DNA of 64,000 bases, taken from assembly GCA_016806645.1 (NCBI GenBank), contig JACSYO010001618.1:1694501-1758500 (forward strand), given 5' to 3'. Made by a program: the position numbers and the translations under genes. Positions 25,837 through 39,585 of the stretch are shown piece after piece. Source of the DNA: Ophiodon elongatus. Taxonomy: Eukaryota; Chordata; Actinopteri; Perciformes; Hexagrammidae. The notes under the pieces are model-generated. The model had not been told where the DNA came from, searched no databases, and saw nothing but the letters and a program-made list of their open reading frames with translations. The stretch's first letter is position 1. Every line of letters begins with the position of its first letter.

Positions 25837-28800
25837 AAGTCACAGAGCTACAGCTATCGCCACTTTGTCAGCGATCTCCAGTCAAGTCCAATATTAAAAT
25901 GAAACACTGACTTCTGTTTCTGACCCCTGCATATGTTACCACACAAATCCCCACGCAAACACTGATTAAGACATGCATGCACACCCACAAACTACAACCA
26001 AACATGTCAAAGAATTGTTAAAAATTAATTCCCATTGCAGGGGTGGAAAATTCCTAACAGATCTCAGTTTGAAATAACTGGAGGAATTTAGCCTGGCCGG
26101 GAGCCAGTGCACACCACTGCTATAGGGGGACGGAAAAACTGTTTGTTGCTTGTGAAAACAAGGGGCTGTTGGCTAATCCGTCTTTACTCCCCAGACCACT
26201 TCAAAGCCCCAACATTAGAATCTGAAAGGGGCCAGACTGTAATTAAGCTTCCATTAAGCCTGCCTTATGATGGAGAAACTTCTAACTGTGACGCTGCAGT
26301 GGAAAGATTTAAAAACTGCCCTGACAAAATTAGCATGGGACATAAAGAGGAAAGGGGTAGCACGGGTTGATCAGGAGGGAAATGTAACAAAATATTACAG
26401 TAAATGTGTTGATGCTTGGTCTACATTGTAGGGCTGCAACCACCGATTACTTTCAATATTTCAATCAATTCATAGTTTATAAAATATCAGAAAAGAGTGA
26501 CAAACGTCCATCGCGGGGGGCTTGCTTAGGAAGGTTTCTAACTGAGGGAAATTACCCCAAAGTATGTGGTAGCCACGATAAGAGCTGTTCAAATTCTCTA
26601 AACGCGAATGAAAAGTGATTCAATGCTTCCTTTCTTATTTCCTTTAGCATAGGGTACACTGGTCCATCCTTTATGAAAGGAAAAGAAAATAATGCCATCC
26701 CACAATTCCTTTTGGCAGCAACATTTAAAGTGACGCACCATTCAGCCGTCATTCAGTCATTAGCCGTCGTTGTTCGATTGTACATTATGGTTTATCTGTT
26801 TGGGACAGGAATCCTTACTGGAATTATACAGCATTGAGTTTGTCACTGTAACCTTCTCATTTCGTATGTGATATAAAATAAAGTAAAACAAAAGAATACA
26901 CATCCATCCATTGTCAAATAAGTGCAGTTGGATTCTCTTAGCAACGGGGCTTTCTGTTCCTTATTCTTTATGAATACTCCTTCACAAATATCTTTGACCT
27001 CATGATACTTTCCATTGAGGTCAAGGAAAAGTGGTTAGGAGGCGACATAGGACGCACATGTTTTGTATTATTCAAATGCAGCCATAAAATTACTTCTTTG
27101 TCCGACCAATGGTCCAGTATCGAGCCCCAAAACTGAAAACTTGTCGTAAATCACAAATATAATAAATATAAAACATAAATAAATGAGCATAATAATTAAA
27201 ATGGAGTTTGAAAAATAATAGAAAGCATTAAACTACTATAATTCTATAACTCATAACTTGAATTAAATTAAAACAAAACTTGTTTTACTCTTCTATTCAT
27301 CTTTCACTAGCTCATTTTATTTACACTAGCTTTGTACACATTTAATGATTTATCCTTTTGTCAATTTTGTCATCATTTTTCCACATTTTAAAAACATTTA
27401 TAATAATGATATAGACGTGTTGCAGTTGAGAAGCGGTAAACCAAGATTGTTAAGTATTTTTGCTTAAGAAATACCTTAAACGATAAATTGAAATTGTTGC
27501 TGATAAATTTGATTTTTTCTTTTTTTTTATATACATCCTTTGAAAATACCACACATCATTTTGTGATATTTTGATACTTCTAACGTGACATTCTCCTAAA
27601 TGCCTCTCGTACGTCATTTTCTTTCCCCTGCTCAACTGTCACGAATCATCACGTATTATTATTATTATTATTATGTATTTTGTTTTCCAGTACAACTGCT
27701 CAAACTGCCCCAGTGGCATGTCTTGCTCACCCTGGCACAGCCCTGTTTACATGTGTTGGCAAACTGTTTCTAATATGTTGTATTCTATTCATTAGACACT
27801 GGATTGTAAAATTCACTAGTAGTGTGTTATGTGTCACTCTAGTTTTCAGAGCTAGTAGTGATCCTGAAATAATTGTCCCACCTTCTTGCGTAGTTTCTGA
27901 ATGCGGTTGATGACCTCTCGGGCAACGCCTTCATCCATCATGGACTGGTCCGGGGAGACATCCAACAGCACGAGAACCTGAAGGACAACAGACCCAGAGG
28001 ACAACACGAGGGTTTTAAGCTACATATTCGCAAACGTGATCACAGAACTGATAACAGATACCTGGGCTTATTTTCAATCGATACCTGATCCAGCAATTTG
28101 AGTCTGTATCTGACCGAAATCAGTATCGGCTCATTTCAACAACAAAAAACACCAATAAGTGGGGTCAAACCAGAAACCATTCAATATGTATTTGAGCACA
28201 AATATAAAGTTTTCATCAAGACATTAAGTTTCCATCTTCGGGCAAAGAGAAATACAGAATTCTGAGGTATATTTTAAGAAAAAAAGGGTTTTCTATGCCA
28301 TACTTTAATTTATAAATTGTTATTTTTTTTTTATTTTTTTTTTTTTAAATCAATCAACTAGTATGTACTTTAGACAGTTCTAGGTTGGCACACTAAACAA
28401 GCTTGTTGACATCCTAAATGAGGTGATGAAGTTACGGCATGAATTAAATATTTTCATGTTACTATAACAACAAACAGTACGCCCCTACAAAATGAATGTT
28501 GACAGGTTGTACACTCATGTACAACCCACAATTACCGCAATGTGCATTTGACAGAATGGTAGAAGAGTGTGACATCATTTCACATGACAGATCTTAGACT
28601 GCAGCCACTCAGTGACCAGACTCCTTCAGCCACGCGCTACAAACTATACAGCCGATAAGGCAGGCAGCAACCTTTATGTAATAAATCTGCCTTACACTAT
28701 TCAAACATTTAGAACGTAAAAGTAATATTAAAAAAAACAACACCCACCCACGCAGCAATAATGACAATATTGAGTGACTGAGAAAAGTCCACAAAAGCAA

Positions 28801-29102
28801 ACAGAGAAAGAATATGAGAGAGAAAGAAGAGAGAAACCGACAGATGGGAGCTGGAGAGTCAGTGCGAGCGAGCGAGAGTAACAGTGAGAACTAAAAAGCC
28901 AGCTCAGTAAACTGGTATTAAGGTGCAGCCGTGTGGTGTGTATACGGTTGGAGGAGCACTGATTAGAGAGGGCCTGTGGGAAACGCATACATGCCGGTTT
29001 CCACTTAGCCGTGAAATGATTTCATATATCACACTCACAGTGAGGACGAATAAATGCATTTACAGTATATGGCAGCTTGGTGCAGGAGCAGCCACGCAGA
29101 GG

Positions 29103-29139
<37 letters not shown>

Positions 29140-31918
29140 GGTTACATTTCACTTTTCAGCTCAATCTAATAGTAATGTGGCAGTAAGGAGAGGGGGGGGG
29201 GGGGGGTACTATATGTGTGTGCGTATTTCTATACCTTTTCGTGTGTTAACAAGTGACTGAAATTATTTAGTACCGTTTGTGTGATACAAGGACATGAATA
29301 ATTTATCAACATTGATTCTGGGTTGAACTGTCCCTTTAAACAGGGTTTAACAGCTATGTTTGTCCACAGAAAATCAAAGAATGAAATCCTTTTTTTATTA
29401 TTTTTTCCCCTGAATGATGTTAATATTTGCATGCAAAAAATATCTACTGCAAAAATGATTGGGTTTAAATTTCAAAACATACCTGTGAATCAGAGTGTGC
29501 TTCATACTGTGCTGCTGAGCCAGAGCTCTGGTCGAAGGTGTACATGAGTCTCAGGTCCTCCTCATGAAGCTCATGGCCGTCCACCTTGATGGATCCTTAA
29601 CATTAACAACAACAATATGAAAATGTTCAGAAACACAGTTATGGCACTGTACCTAAAAATAAAACATTGTTAAATGGCAAAAAAACAAAACATCCATCAA
29701 GTCACAGAACAGCGTATGAATTGTACGTCTACGTTGATATGCTGTTCATGCCGAATTCAACACCAGTGGAACCCTACTGTGTCTCAGCATCATCAGACCA
29801 CATATCTCAACGAACATAAATTATACAGCCCACACAAAACTCACCAGGGGCTATGAGAAAATGAGTCAAACCATACTTAATATACATTCATTAAAACAAT
29901 TTGCTACCACAAATAATACGATTCTCCTCTTGGGGTTGGATATTCTCGGCAACAATCATGTAGGACAAAACGATTTGAGTCTTCAGAGACAATCATGAAA
30001 AACTTTCTGGTACATTGTCAGATGGATGAGCGACAAAATAAAGATTTTTTTTTTAACTGTTTGGAACTAACAGTTTTGTTAGAACATTCATCACTACATA
30101 ATAATTAAACTAGATAATGATAATAATAACATAAAAACTCAACTAGACAAGTACAACGCACTGATTTTCAGATGCTGTCCTATGAAAATCTAAAATACCA
30201 TCAGTCAAATAACAGAAAATGTATCATTTAAGAGAGGATGAAAATCCATTTATGTATTTGAAAATTATCTATATTGATGCCCATTATGGTTAAATCGATG
30301 CTGACAACAGACTTTAATGCAAATTGGATGATAAACAATTAGGTGCCGGGCTATTCTCCTAATTCAATTTGAATACAGTGCCAACTGATTGTGTGAAATG
30401 AGTATTTATTCCGGTGTTCGTCTCGTGGAAAGGATTCTAGAAATGGTTTCAATTACACCTAATCATACTGAGTAAAGTGCTCTCTTAACCTGCATGCATC
30501 CCGGAGCTTTGTTTTGAATTAGCATGGGTCTGGACCAGTATTTGCTTGCATTTTCAGATTCCTCACATTGCTGTATTCCTGGCCAAATCCACACAATATC
30601 TGAGCTATTAAACAATACAATATTAAGCAAACCCATTCTAGTCAGGTTTATATTTCCATTTTGCTAGTGGCAGCAATTACCCCCGTCTGTGTTCTGACTA
30701 AAAACCGTGACAGGGTTGTCCTCTCCTCTTCACTTCTCCAAACCCAGAGGCTGGGTGAAACAGTCACTCTCTTTCTCTCTAATCCTAGATTTCCATGCTT
30801 TGATTTCTGGTGTCCCTCCCTGCTTCTCCGCTCTTTTCCACCTTCTCCCTTAACCTCTTTTCTTCTGCCCCATCAAATTGATGGGATCAAAAGCTGCAGG
30901 TAAGGAATATTGAGTAATACAACCAATGGTCATGAACGCACATCAGTTTCTCGCCAAATTGCTGCCCTTCTAGTCTAAAAAGGTTTTCTGAGTCACGGAT
31001 TCTTAAGTAGAAATTGCTCAAGAGGTTAAAAGTGGACTCTCAACTGAGGGTTAGCTGTTAGCTTTTTCATGTATAGATTATTTCAGACACAGTGGTGTAC
31101 CTTCCACGAAAATGTCTGCGTCTACTGTGTTGAACTATTCCTTTTAACAGAGATAGGTGAAACATTATACAGTTTAGCACCCTAAAAGCAGGTTTTGTAA
31201 TCTTAAAAACGTCCTATCTTGCCTTTCCAAGTCAGTGAAATGTTACTTGGTTCCTCTGCACACAATCATCTGTGTGTTTCTTCTCTCCATCATTTTTCCA
31301 CCATCCTCTACCACATCTTTCTCTTTCCTTCCATCGCCCATCCTCCTTCTTTCCTTCCAATTGGCTTCACTTCAAACATCCAAGTGATTGGAAATGTTAA
31401 GTTCCCACAGCCCAGCTGACCTCCACTGCTTCCTTCCCCAGAGACTCTGGGGGCTCTCCTCGTCTCTCTATAATTGGAGAGACAAGATACCTTGCACTGC
31501 TTTGATCCGTACTCCAGCTCTGATTATAGTTTCAGAAGGGTAAGGGTTTGCATTCTGAGGATAAACTGCCCGTCTGTCTGTACTCAACTTCATTGCGTGG
31601 ATTCAGTTGAGTTTATATATATATTTTAATTTTTTTTCAACACAATTTGCAGCAATTGTGCAGTTGTGTGTAAAATCTTAACACTAACCTGCTGTTCTTC
31701 ACTAATTAATGATTGGGTAAACAAAATCATTGAATACTGATTTAATCTTTGGTATGTGTCATTGGCATGGAAAACAGTACACAAGTACTTGGTAAAAAAA
31801 ATCAATTCCCACACGAATGCAAACAAGAAAAAACTTCATTAACTTAAGAGATTTTCCTTTAAGTGTGATTTTTAAGTTCGCAGATTTTGCGTCTTTTTTT
31901 GAAAATACAAGCACACAG

Positions 31919-31984
<66 letters not shown>

Positions 31985-34900
31985 CCACACACACACACAC
32001 ACACACAGAGAGCAATACCTGTCTTCTGGAAGGCCTCTAGCTGTTCGCTGGTGAGCTCCTTGATAGAAGCAGTGATAGCTTTGAAGGCCCCCTTCAGTCT
32101 CTTGCCCAGCACCATGTGGTCTGGCTCGGCTCTCAGACGGATACCGTACTTGTCCTTGTCGGTTGACAGTGTCAACTGTCGCACATTAAGTTCCTGGAAG
32201 ATAAATAATAAAAATAAAAAAAGACACAACCAATGTCTTAGAAAAGGTAATGTTGCTGCCTTATCACTTCCCAAGTATATGGATAAGCACCAATTACTAG
32301 GGTTATCACTGTTCATAAAAACAAACATGTAAATTAATGCAAAAATTTAAACAAATAAACTAAAATGAAGGCTAATGTGCACTGCAAAAATAACAATCAT
32401 TACATGCTGTTAAATCATTAAATGCCAAAACCATTAGCTTAAGAAAATGAAGAAAGCGCTTCTGGCAACAACGCAAATATTAAGTGAACGGCTGCATTTG
32501 TTCAGTTTAACCTTTAAACCTTTTAAACTCATCATGCACCCAACATTTGTCCAATCAATCCAAAAGTAATGCAAGAATGGAAATAAATGAGTAAATTACG
32601 AAGACACTATCGGCATTCATTAAACTGCCAATGCACATTAAAAGTCAACTAAAACTAAACGTAATAGAAAACTAAATAAAAATACAACTTAAGAAAATAA
32701 TTAAATACTTTAAATACCCCAGGCATGTACTGTAAAGAGCAAATCAATAATTTATTCCTGTAGAGTCATGCACTTAAAGAGTAAGTCAGCCATGAAATCA
32801 ACCAGTAAGTCAGTCAGTACGCCATTCCTCCTATACAGTCAATACTTCTGCCTTTCAGTACATTTCAATCTTCAATCTAAATGGAGATTGAAATCTGTGA
32901 TCCGGTTATATCTGGTGTAGCAATAGAGATACTAAGTTTAGCCTGCCGTGCACAGCTTCTTTCAGTCAATCACACTGAAAAGTGGGACTTAGTTTGAGCA
33001 TATCTAAGCAGATATAGGCTGCTGTAGTGGGCTGCGTATGGGGTTGAAAATAGGAGCTGGAACTTCCATTTTGAGCTGAGCTTGGTTTGTGAAAATAGAA
33101 ATGAATCAATGCTAAAGTGCACAAAAATCACCTCTTTTATCTTGAGGACATATGGCTTTGTTTGTGTGTGATGTTAGTGCATTACAATATATTCATTGGA
33201 TATCTTCAGCTCGGCAACGAGCTCGCCAGCAAAGCAAAGCTGATCAAAGCTACAGCCAGCAACAGCCAATCCCATTTTGTGCCTACTTTCTTCCATAAGG
33301 TAGTCAGACTGTATAAAATAAAGAAGTGATCTCCATCACATCACACATTGGTTTCTGAAAAGCCGTTATGAAGCTCAAAGTGAGTGGCTCTAGACGTTGC
33401 CATTCTGACAACCCAACTCAGCTTGAGCGACCCAGCAGAGCAGACAGCTAGCAGCTAGCAGCTAGCAACCTGGTACAGCACCCACCTGTCACTTAAAGCG
33501 ACCCAGGCAAATATGCCAGTGCTAGTATTAATGGCAATAGTATCCACTACTCTATACATTGGACAAGCAATTCTGAAGGGTCTCAAGTTAAGCGAGATGC
33601 TTTGTTACATCCTGTAGGAGTCAAATTAAAAAACTGTGATTGCTCCAAACGTGTGGTTTAAACAGACAAGGAGAATATATACACTCAGAGAGCAAGTCAG
33701 CCATGAAATGAACCCGTGAGCCAGTCGATAACAATAGGTGCCCAATCATTGCACATTTAAGTAGTGATAAAATTAATTTAAAAGAATCACAGAGAAGGAC
33801 CAGTTAAATAGTAATAATTATAGAATAATAATTAAGGAATCTAAGTTAAAGCCACAGTGAAAAGGTGAATCCAGACTTAATCTACCAAAATTTTAAAAGC
33901 TTAATTCAACGAAAACTACATCAATAGTAAGAGAGTTTGAAGGTTCTTCCCTGGGCTGCAGGACCTTAAACTGCTCTCAGTTCTGATCAAATGAACCTTG
34001 TTTACTGGAGGGAAGCTAGATGCCGGCAAGGTTAAATGTTTTCCTCACTAGAAATCAAACAGAGTGAGAGATAAGAAGTGGCTCGAACTAAGATTAAGCT
34101 TGAAGGTCCCAACAAAAGGTTGCACCAGCAGCCCTTTCCCAGGTAATCCCCATCTCTATATGCTCTGTCAATTTTCTTGGTCAGCAGCATATGGGAACAA
34201 GAACCACAATCAATTTTTCATCTAAGATGCATCAGTAAGAATGGAAAGACTTCACGTGGCTACAGTGGGAACAAAAGCATCAATATTTCCAGGTAAAGCA
34301 TCGAAAAGCTTGAAATATTCTTACTTAAGAGTCAGCTGTGGACTTATTGAGCTTTGTTGGTGGAAAAGCAAACCCAAAGACAAAGGGATAATTTCAGTTT
34401 AATGGCTTCCTGCACTAAAGGCTATGACAATTAGTCTGTCTGAGTTTTTGTTTTTTTCAGTCTGTTGGGCAGCACCTGAATGGACCAGACACACTGCATT
34501 TTCCGGTGCATAACCATACAGTGATGATGTTATGTGAATGTTATAAAAAAGACACTGACATTGGAAACACCCTTCTCGACTATATGATTTTGCTTTTATA
34601 TAGTTAAACATACAGGATGTCTAAATGGCAAACATGACCTTACCTGGAAAGTCAAACTTACAGAGCAGCTGTTGCAGGATTTATACGTAAAACAAGAGCT
34701 AGAAGAGCTGCGTGAACTATAATTATGCATATTACTGTGACGTATGAAGTACACAAACACATTAACAGTAATTTAATGTTTCCATGTGATGGAGAAAAAA
34801 ATACATTCTGCTTGTGTCTGCATTCTAAAGTTGATGAAGGGTTTGCATATGGCAATTGGAGTAGATCAAACGTAAAACCATTTTCCAAGACATCTGCTCC

Positions 34901-37900
34901 ACCCCCTTTTTTTAGATGAACCAACTGCAGACATTTACATTACAGCTGAAGTTACAGATGGTGTGTGAGCATGTACTCCCTCCCCTCTATCAAATCAACA
35001 CACTGGCTTTGGAGTGTCAAAGAGGTTCTAGGAGAGATATCTCTTTCACTGAAAAATCTACTGGTACTGATCAAAGCAGAGTAAAAAAACAAAAACTTAT
35101 AGGAAAGATGAGAAGAAGAGGCACCTCTTTCCTTGAAGCAGAGAACTGGTAAAGTACTAAGACGCCTCCAAGACTGCACAAATTATCACACAAAACAAAG
35201 ACGGCGTGTTCGACTTACTTCCAGGATGTATTTCTGCAGGGACTGAATGTCTTTCAGAGCTTCTGGGTCCTGGTGAATAACTACCACCTCCTTTAATGGG
35301 TACTGAAATACAAACCAAAATTACAGTGGGTCAATTGTTCCAGCGCAAAAACCCCCCACAGAAATGGTGTTGTCATAATGACCACAACAACATAAATTAG
35401 TGCACTAATATGACAAACCCAAATCTATCTATGGGAGAGCTATAGGAATTCTTGACAAAGTACAGAGAACGTAAGAGCCCGTCTCTGTGCATTGGCATTT
35501 CTGTGCTGCAATTTCTTGTTACTTTAATCGGCCGACATTAATACCAACATCAGCCGATCTATCGTACGTTTCCTAGAGTTTTAATTCACTGTACCTCTTA
35601 TACCGGAGTGTATGAATAGACTGAGTAAAGTTGATGATTCACCTTAACGGGCAGAGTCTTCCTGTCTCGGATCACTCGGCCCAGCTCAATCACAGACTGC
35701 ATCTGACAGACGGCGCTCTCGATGCGCTTGTCAATCACACTCTCCCTGAAATACAGAAATGCAAATAAAGAAAAAACTAAGCGTCCCCACATCATAAGTA
35801 GCGTTACAATGCCATGGTATGAGTGTTTGAATAACCTCTTAACTCTGCAGTTTTGGGTTATACAGGAGAGAAAGTTTTTAACCTGAAACTCTTAACCTGG
35901 TGAGACTTTTGCAATTGCAACGGGTGCCACCTGACCGAGCTACCTCCTTATAATAAGTGGATGTGGGAAGATGAGAGGAACATCTCTCAAAACAACCCCC
36001 CTTCTAAGGAGAGTCACTCTGTATTCTGTGAAATTCTGTTCCATTTCAGGGCACAGTTGGGGGACGTAGGTGCATTTCTGCCAAAACTTACAGGCAGCGG
36101 TCGTCATATTCTGGTTAATCAGCGGTTTAGAAACTTATAATTATTATTATATTGAGGAAAATGAATAATAGAGCGTGACATGGTTAGTACCATATATCTT
36201 AATAAAGACAGAGTTCAAAACCACCAGCGCCAGAGTTTAAGTCAGGAGCATCCACTAATAAGGTACACTATGACTTCCACCGCTGAATTCAAATTAGAGC
36301 TGCGCAGCCACTGCTAATCACGCATAATAGCAATATTAGCCCTAACTGTCTGGAGGAACACACACTCGTGTGTGCGCGTGTGTGTGTGTGCGCACACAAT
36401 GCTTGTTCATTTACTTCTACAGTCTGCTTCTCCATGTGTGCACACAACAGTGGAGTAAAATGAGAGAGGAGAGGACTACAGGGACAGCCAATCATTTAAT
36501 GAGCTGATTGAGGAGCAGCTCTTCCCACCGCCTGATTGGTGGCTGACCTTTGGGAGGGGGGTGAAGTGGTCCCATTCGACAGCAGGAAGGACAAGCGACT
36601 AATAAAGCAGCAGCACTGAGTGCTGCCAAAGTGACAGGAGAGATTATATGAACCATTACACAAACTATTTTCCTTACGCTAAATCAAATGGATATTTAAT
36701 CATGTCAGAACTTTTTCGTTGTTGAAGATGATGCAATTAAGTTTGGGCAATTAGACATTCCTCCCGGGCTTTACAAAACTGGCACACATTTTACAGAAGT
36801 AATTGAAGTGAAGGGAATGAAATGGTCATATTTTGTGAGCAATATCCATCTGACAATCAAAGACAGGCCTTTTGTAGTTTTGTGTCAGTAATTCTCGGCT
36901 AAAGGAGCACAAACGCTTCTCTCAATCTCTTATCGCTTTCTAAAGAAGGCGTCAATAGTTTAACTCTGAAAATACAAACAGGGTTAGGCTGCTTTTCGAG
37001 ACGATAGCAGTGAACTTGAGAGAAGCTGTGCACAAGGAATTCAATGTCTTTCTCCGTATCAGATGACCTGGTTGTTGCTTTTAACTAACTTTGTACCACT
37101 GTGGAAAATGCATCTGTGATTAACTTTTAATCACCCAGAACCAAAGCCTCACATTTGACGCATGAAAGGGGAATCTGCTCAGAAATTACTCAAAAGCAAA
37201 TCTTTATCGACAGACCTATTCATTCCCATGTATATTAATAAATGTTTAAATGGAGAATTTGATCAGAGCATCAACTAACAGCACAGAGGAAGAGGAAACA
37301 GCGAACAGCAGGAATGAAGAGAAAGAAATCCTTAATACCCAAAGAGAACAGCTGCAGTGAAGCATGAAACTTCATTTAGAAACTACTGTAGACTTTTGAG
37401 CTTCAAAAGCTTCTACTTTGAGGAGTTCAGAGTGTGATACGATTGGGGTAAAGCAAGGCCACGCACTCTGGCTGAGTGATTACGCACTGCACCAACAGTG
37501 GATATCCTGTGAGAAAAGGAAGTTTTCCTTAACATTTGATCTGCATTATGTGGATGAAAGGTACTATATAAAGTTTTTTTCATTTCCAATATTAATAGGA
37601 CTGATGTGCTGCTCTAAATAATTACTGCAAAGCGAATATACAATGGAATGATCAATCATTGTCACCTTGTGAGCGAATCAGACAGATCCTGATGTGTTGC
37701 ATTCCATGATCCATCTAGTTTCTAGAATAAATATGTAGTTTTTTTCTGAGTGAATTAGTGGCTTTGCTTGTTTTCCCTAAAGCTTCATATATTTCATAAA
37801 AGTGTGATTATTCGCTCTTACATTATCTGTATTTCAGGCAAAGCAGGCCTCCACAAAAAGAGTACGTACATTCTCAATTTCTGCCTGGCTCCTCCAAGTA

Positions 37901-39510
37901 CAATATTTAAAAGATGTGGGGAGCGACCGGGGGGGAAACCGGTGACACATTGACCATCACAATCGCAAGAGCCACTTGTAGCTCATATGGATAGCGACAA
38001 CTCTCAGGGCTCTTTTGCTATTTTTCCTCTTAATTTAAGCGTTAAATGAATCCGTCGATGTTCGTAAAATTTGAGCTTTCTTGAAGGCTTTGTCCAACCT
38101 GAGTTGGGGCAGCATGAGATAGTGGATGCTGCTGCTGTCCTTCTCTTCGACAGAGGTGGGATCGATGAGGTGACGCATATTTTGGTACATCATCTCTGTA
38201 ATGAAGGGTGTGAAAGGAGCCTGAGGAGAAGGAAGGAAAAGAGCAAGTAGAAAAAGGAAGAGAAGATTATTAGATGTTCTGAACTGCAGCTAATTTACAT
38301 TTTCTGACAATAAGGTCTAAAAGTCAGAAGCATCTGTATAATCAGCATAAAAAACTGATTTTTACGGTAGTTTTTTCCCCTCATTGGTGATAAAGTTGAA
38401 ACAGAATGGTGCGAGGTTACTTCAAGTGTAACTTTCTTCCATTTCAACCATGGTTAATTAATTTCTGAAGCTCACAGCTGATCTGTATTGATCTGGGTTA
38501 GGCTAACTGGCGCTTAGCGTGCCTCTCGCCTCACATGCAAACATCTTCAATGTGTTATAAATAAAAACTCCTACTGCTCATGCATAATTCATAGCCATGC
38601 AAACACATACACGCACACCTCTTCCATACCAGCGTTTCTTTGTGTCTTGCATACACAAAAGCAAAACCTCACCACGAGAAATTTCCCCCATACAATGTAT
38701 TTTTTTTCTAACTGTCACACACACACACAGAGAAACAGTATGACTCACCATCAGCCTGCACATGGAGAACAGAACACTGAAGAGGGTTTCCAGCGCCCAC
38801 AGGCAGTCCTCAGTGCCACTCTCTCCCTACAAAAGTACACACACACGCACACGCACACACACACCTTAGAACAGTGAAAAGAGAAAAGAGCCCTTACACA
38901 CATCAACGCATGTATCCCCAATTCACTTCAACCGAATGTTGACTTGAAGGGCAACAAACTGATTGCTCCAAAATGTCCGCAGATGGTGGCGATGATGAAG
39001 ACACTTAGTGGTAGCTTAAATCACTGTTTCCATTAACCGAGGGGATAATTTAAATGCGCAACAAAACAGCAACAAAAAGAAAGATACAGGACATAAACTG
39101 TAAAGAGTAGCATCATATATGTATTCATACAATAATGAATGTATGATTATACTTTGACTCATCAGATCCTACTACTGCTGCTCGTGATTGTCCCTCCTGG
39201 GACTTGCATCTGCCTTACATAATAACATTAAATAAAAACAAGCACTGATTCAGAGCAGTTATCTCACCTTTAGTCGGCGTCTGTTGGTCCTCACATACCA
39301 GTTGGTGAGCATGTCCACAAACTTGACCAGGCGAGGCACGACGGTGTACAGGTGGTAAGCTGCAACAAGAAACTACAGTCTAGTTTGTCGTTTCTAGCTT
39401 AATTATGCTGAATATAGAAAGTGCATGAATATGTTACCGGATGGGATGAATTTTAAGATATGAACTACTAATCTTCTTAGCCACTGTCCATATGAAGTGA
39501 TGACTGCAGT

Positions 39511-39585
<75 letters not shown>

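Larger units (their letters stand above)
25045..27881. other. iars1 intron between exons 21 and 22
   Basis: It holds a G run near 25337-25348, the GT microsatellite, an ATT-repeat run near 27653-27674 and one short GGGCTGCAACC repeat copy (26431). Nothing else recognised. Confidence 0.6.

Noticed and set aside
31759..32332. ORFs of 189 and 171 codons on the two strands
   Set aside because: The minus one is iars1 exon 19 read into its introns through the TG tract; the plus one is its antisense shadow.
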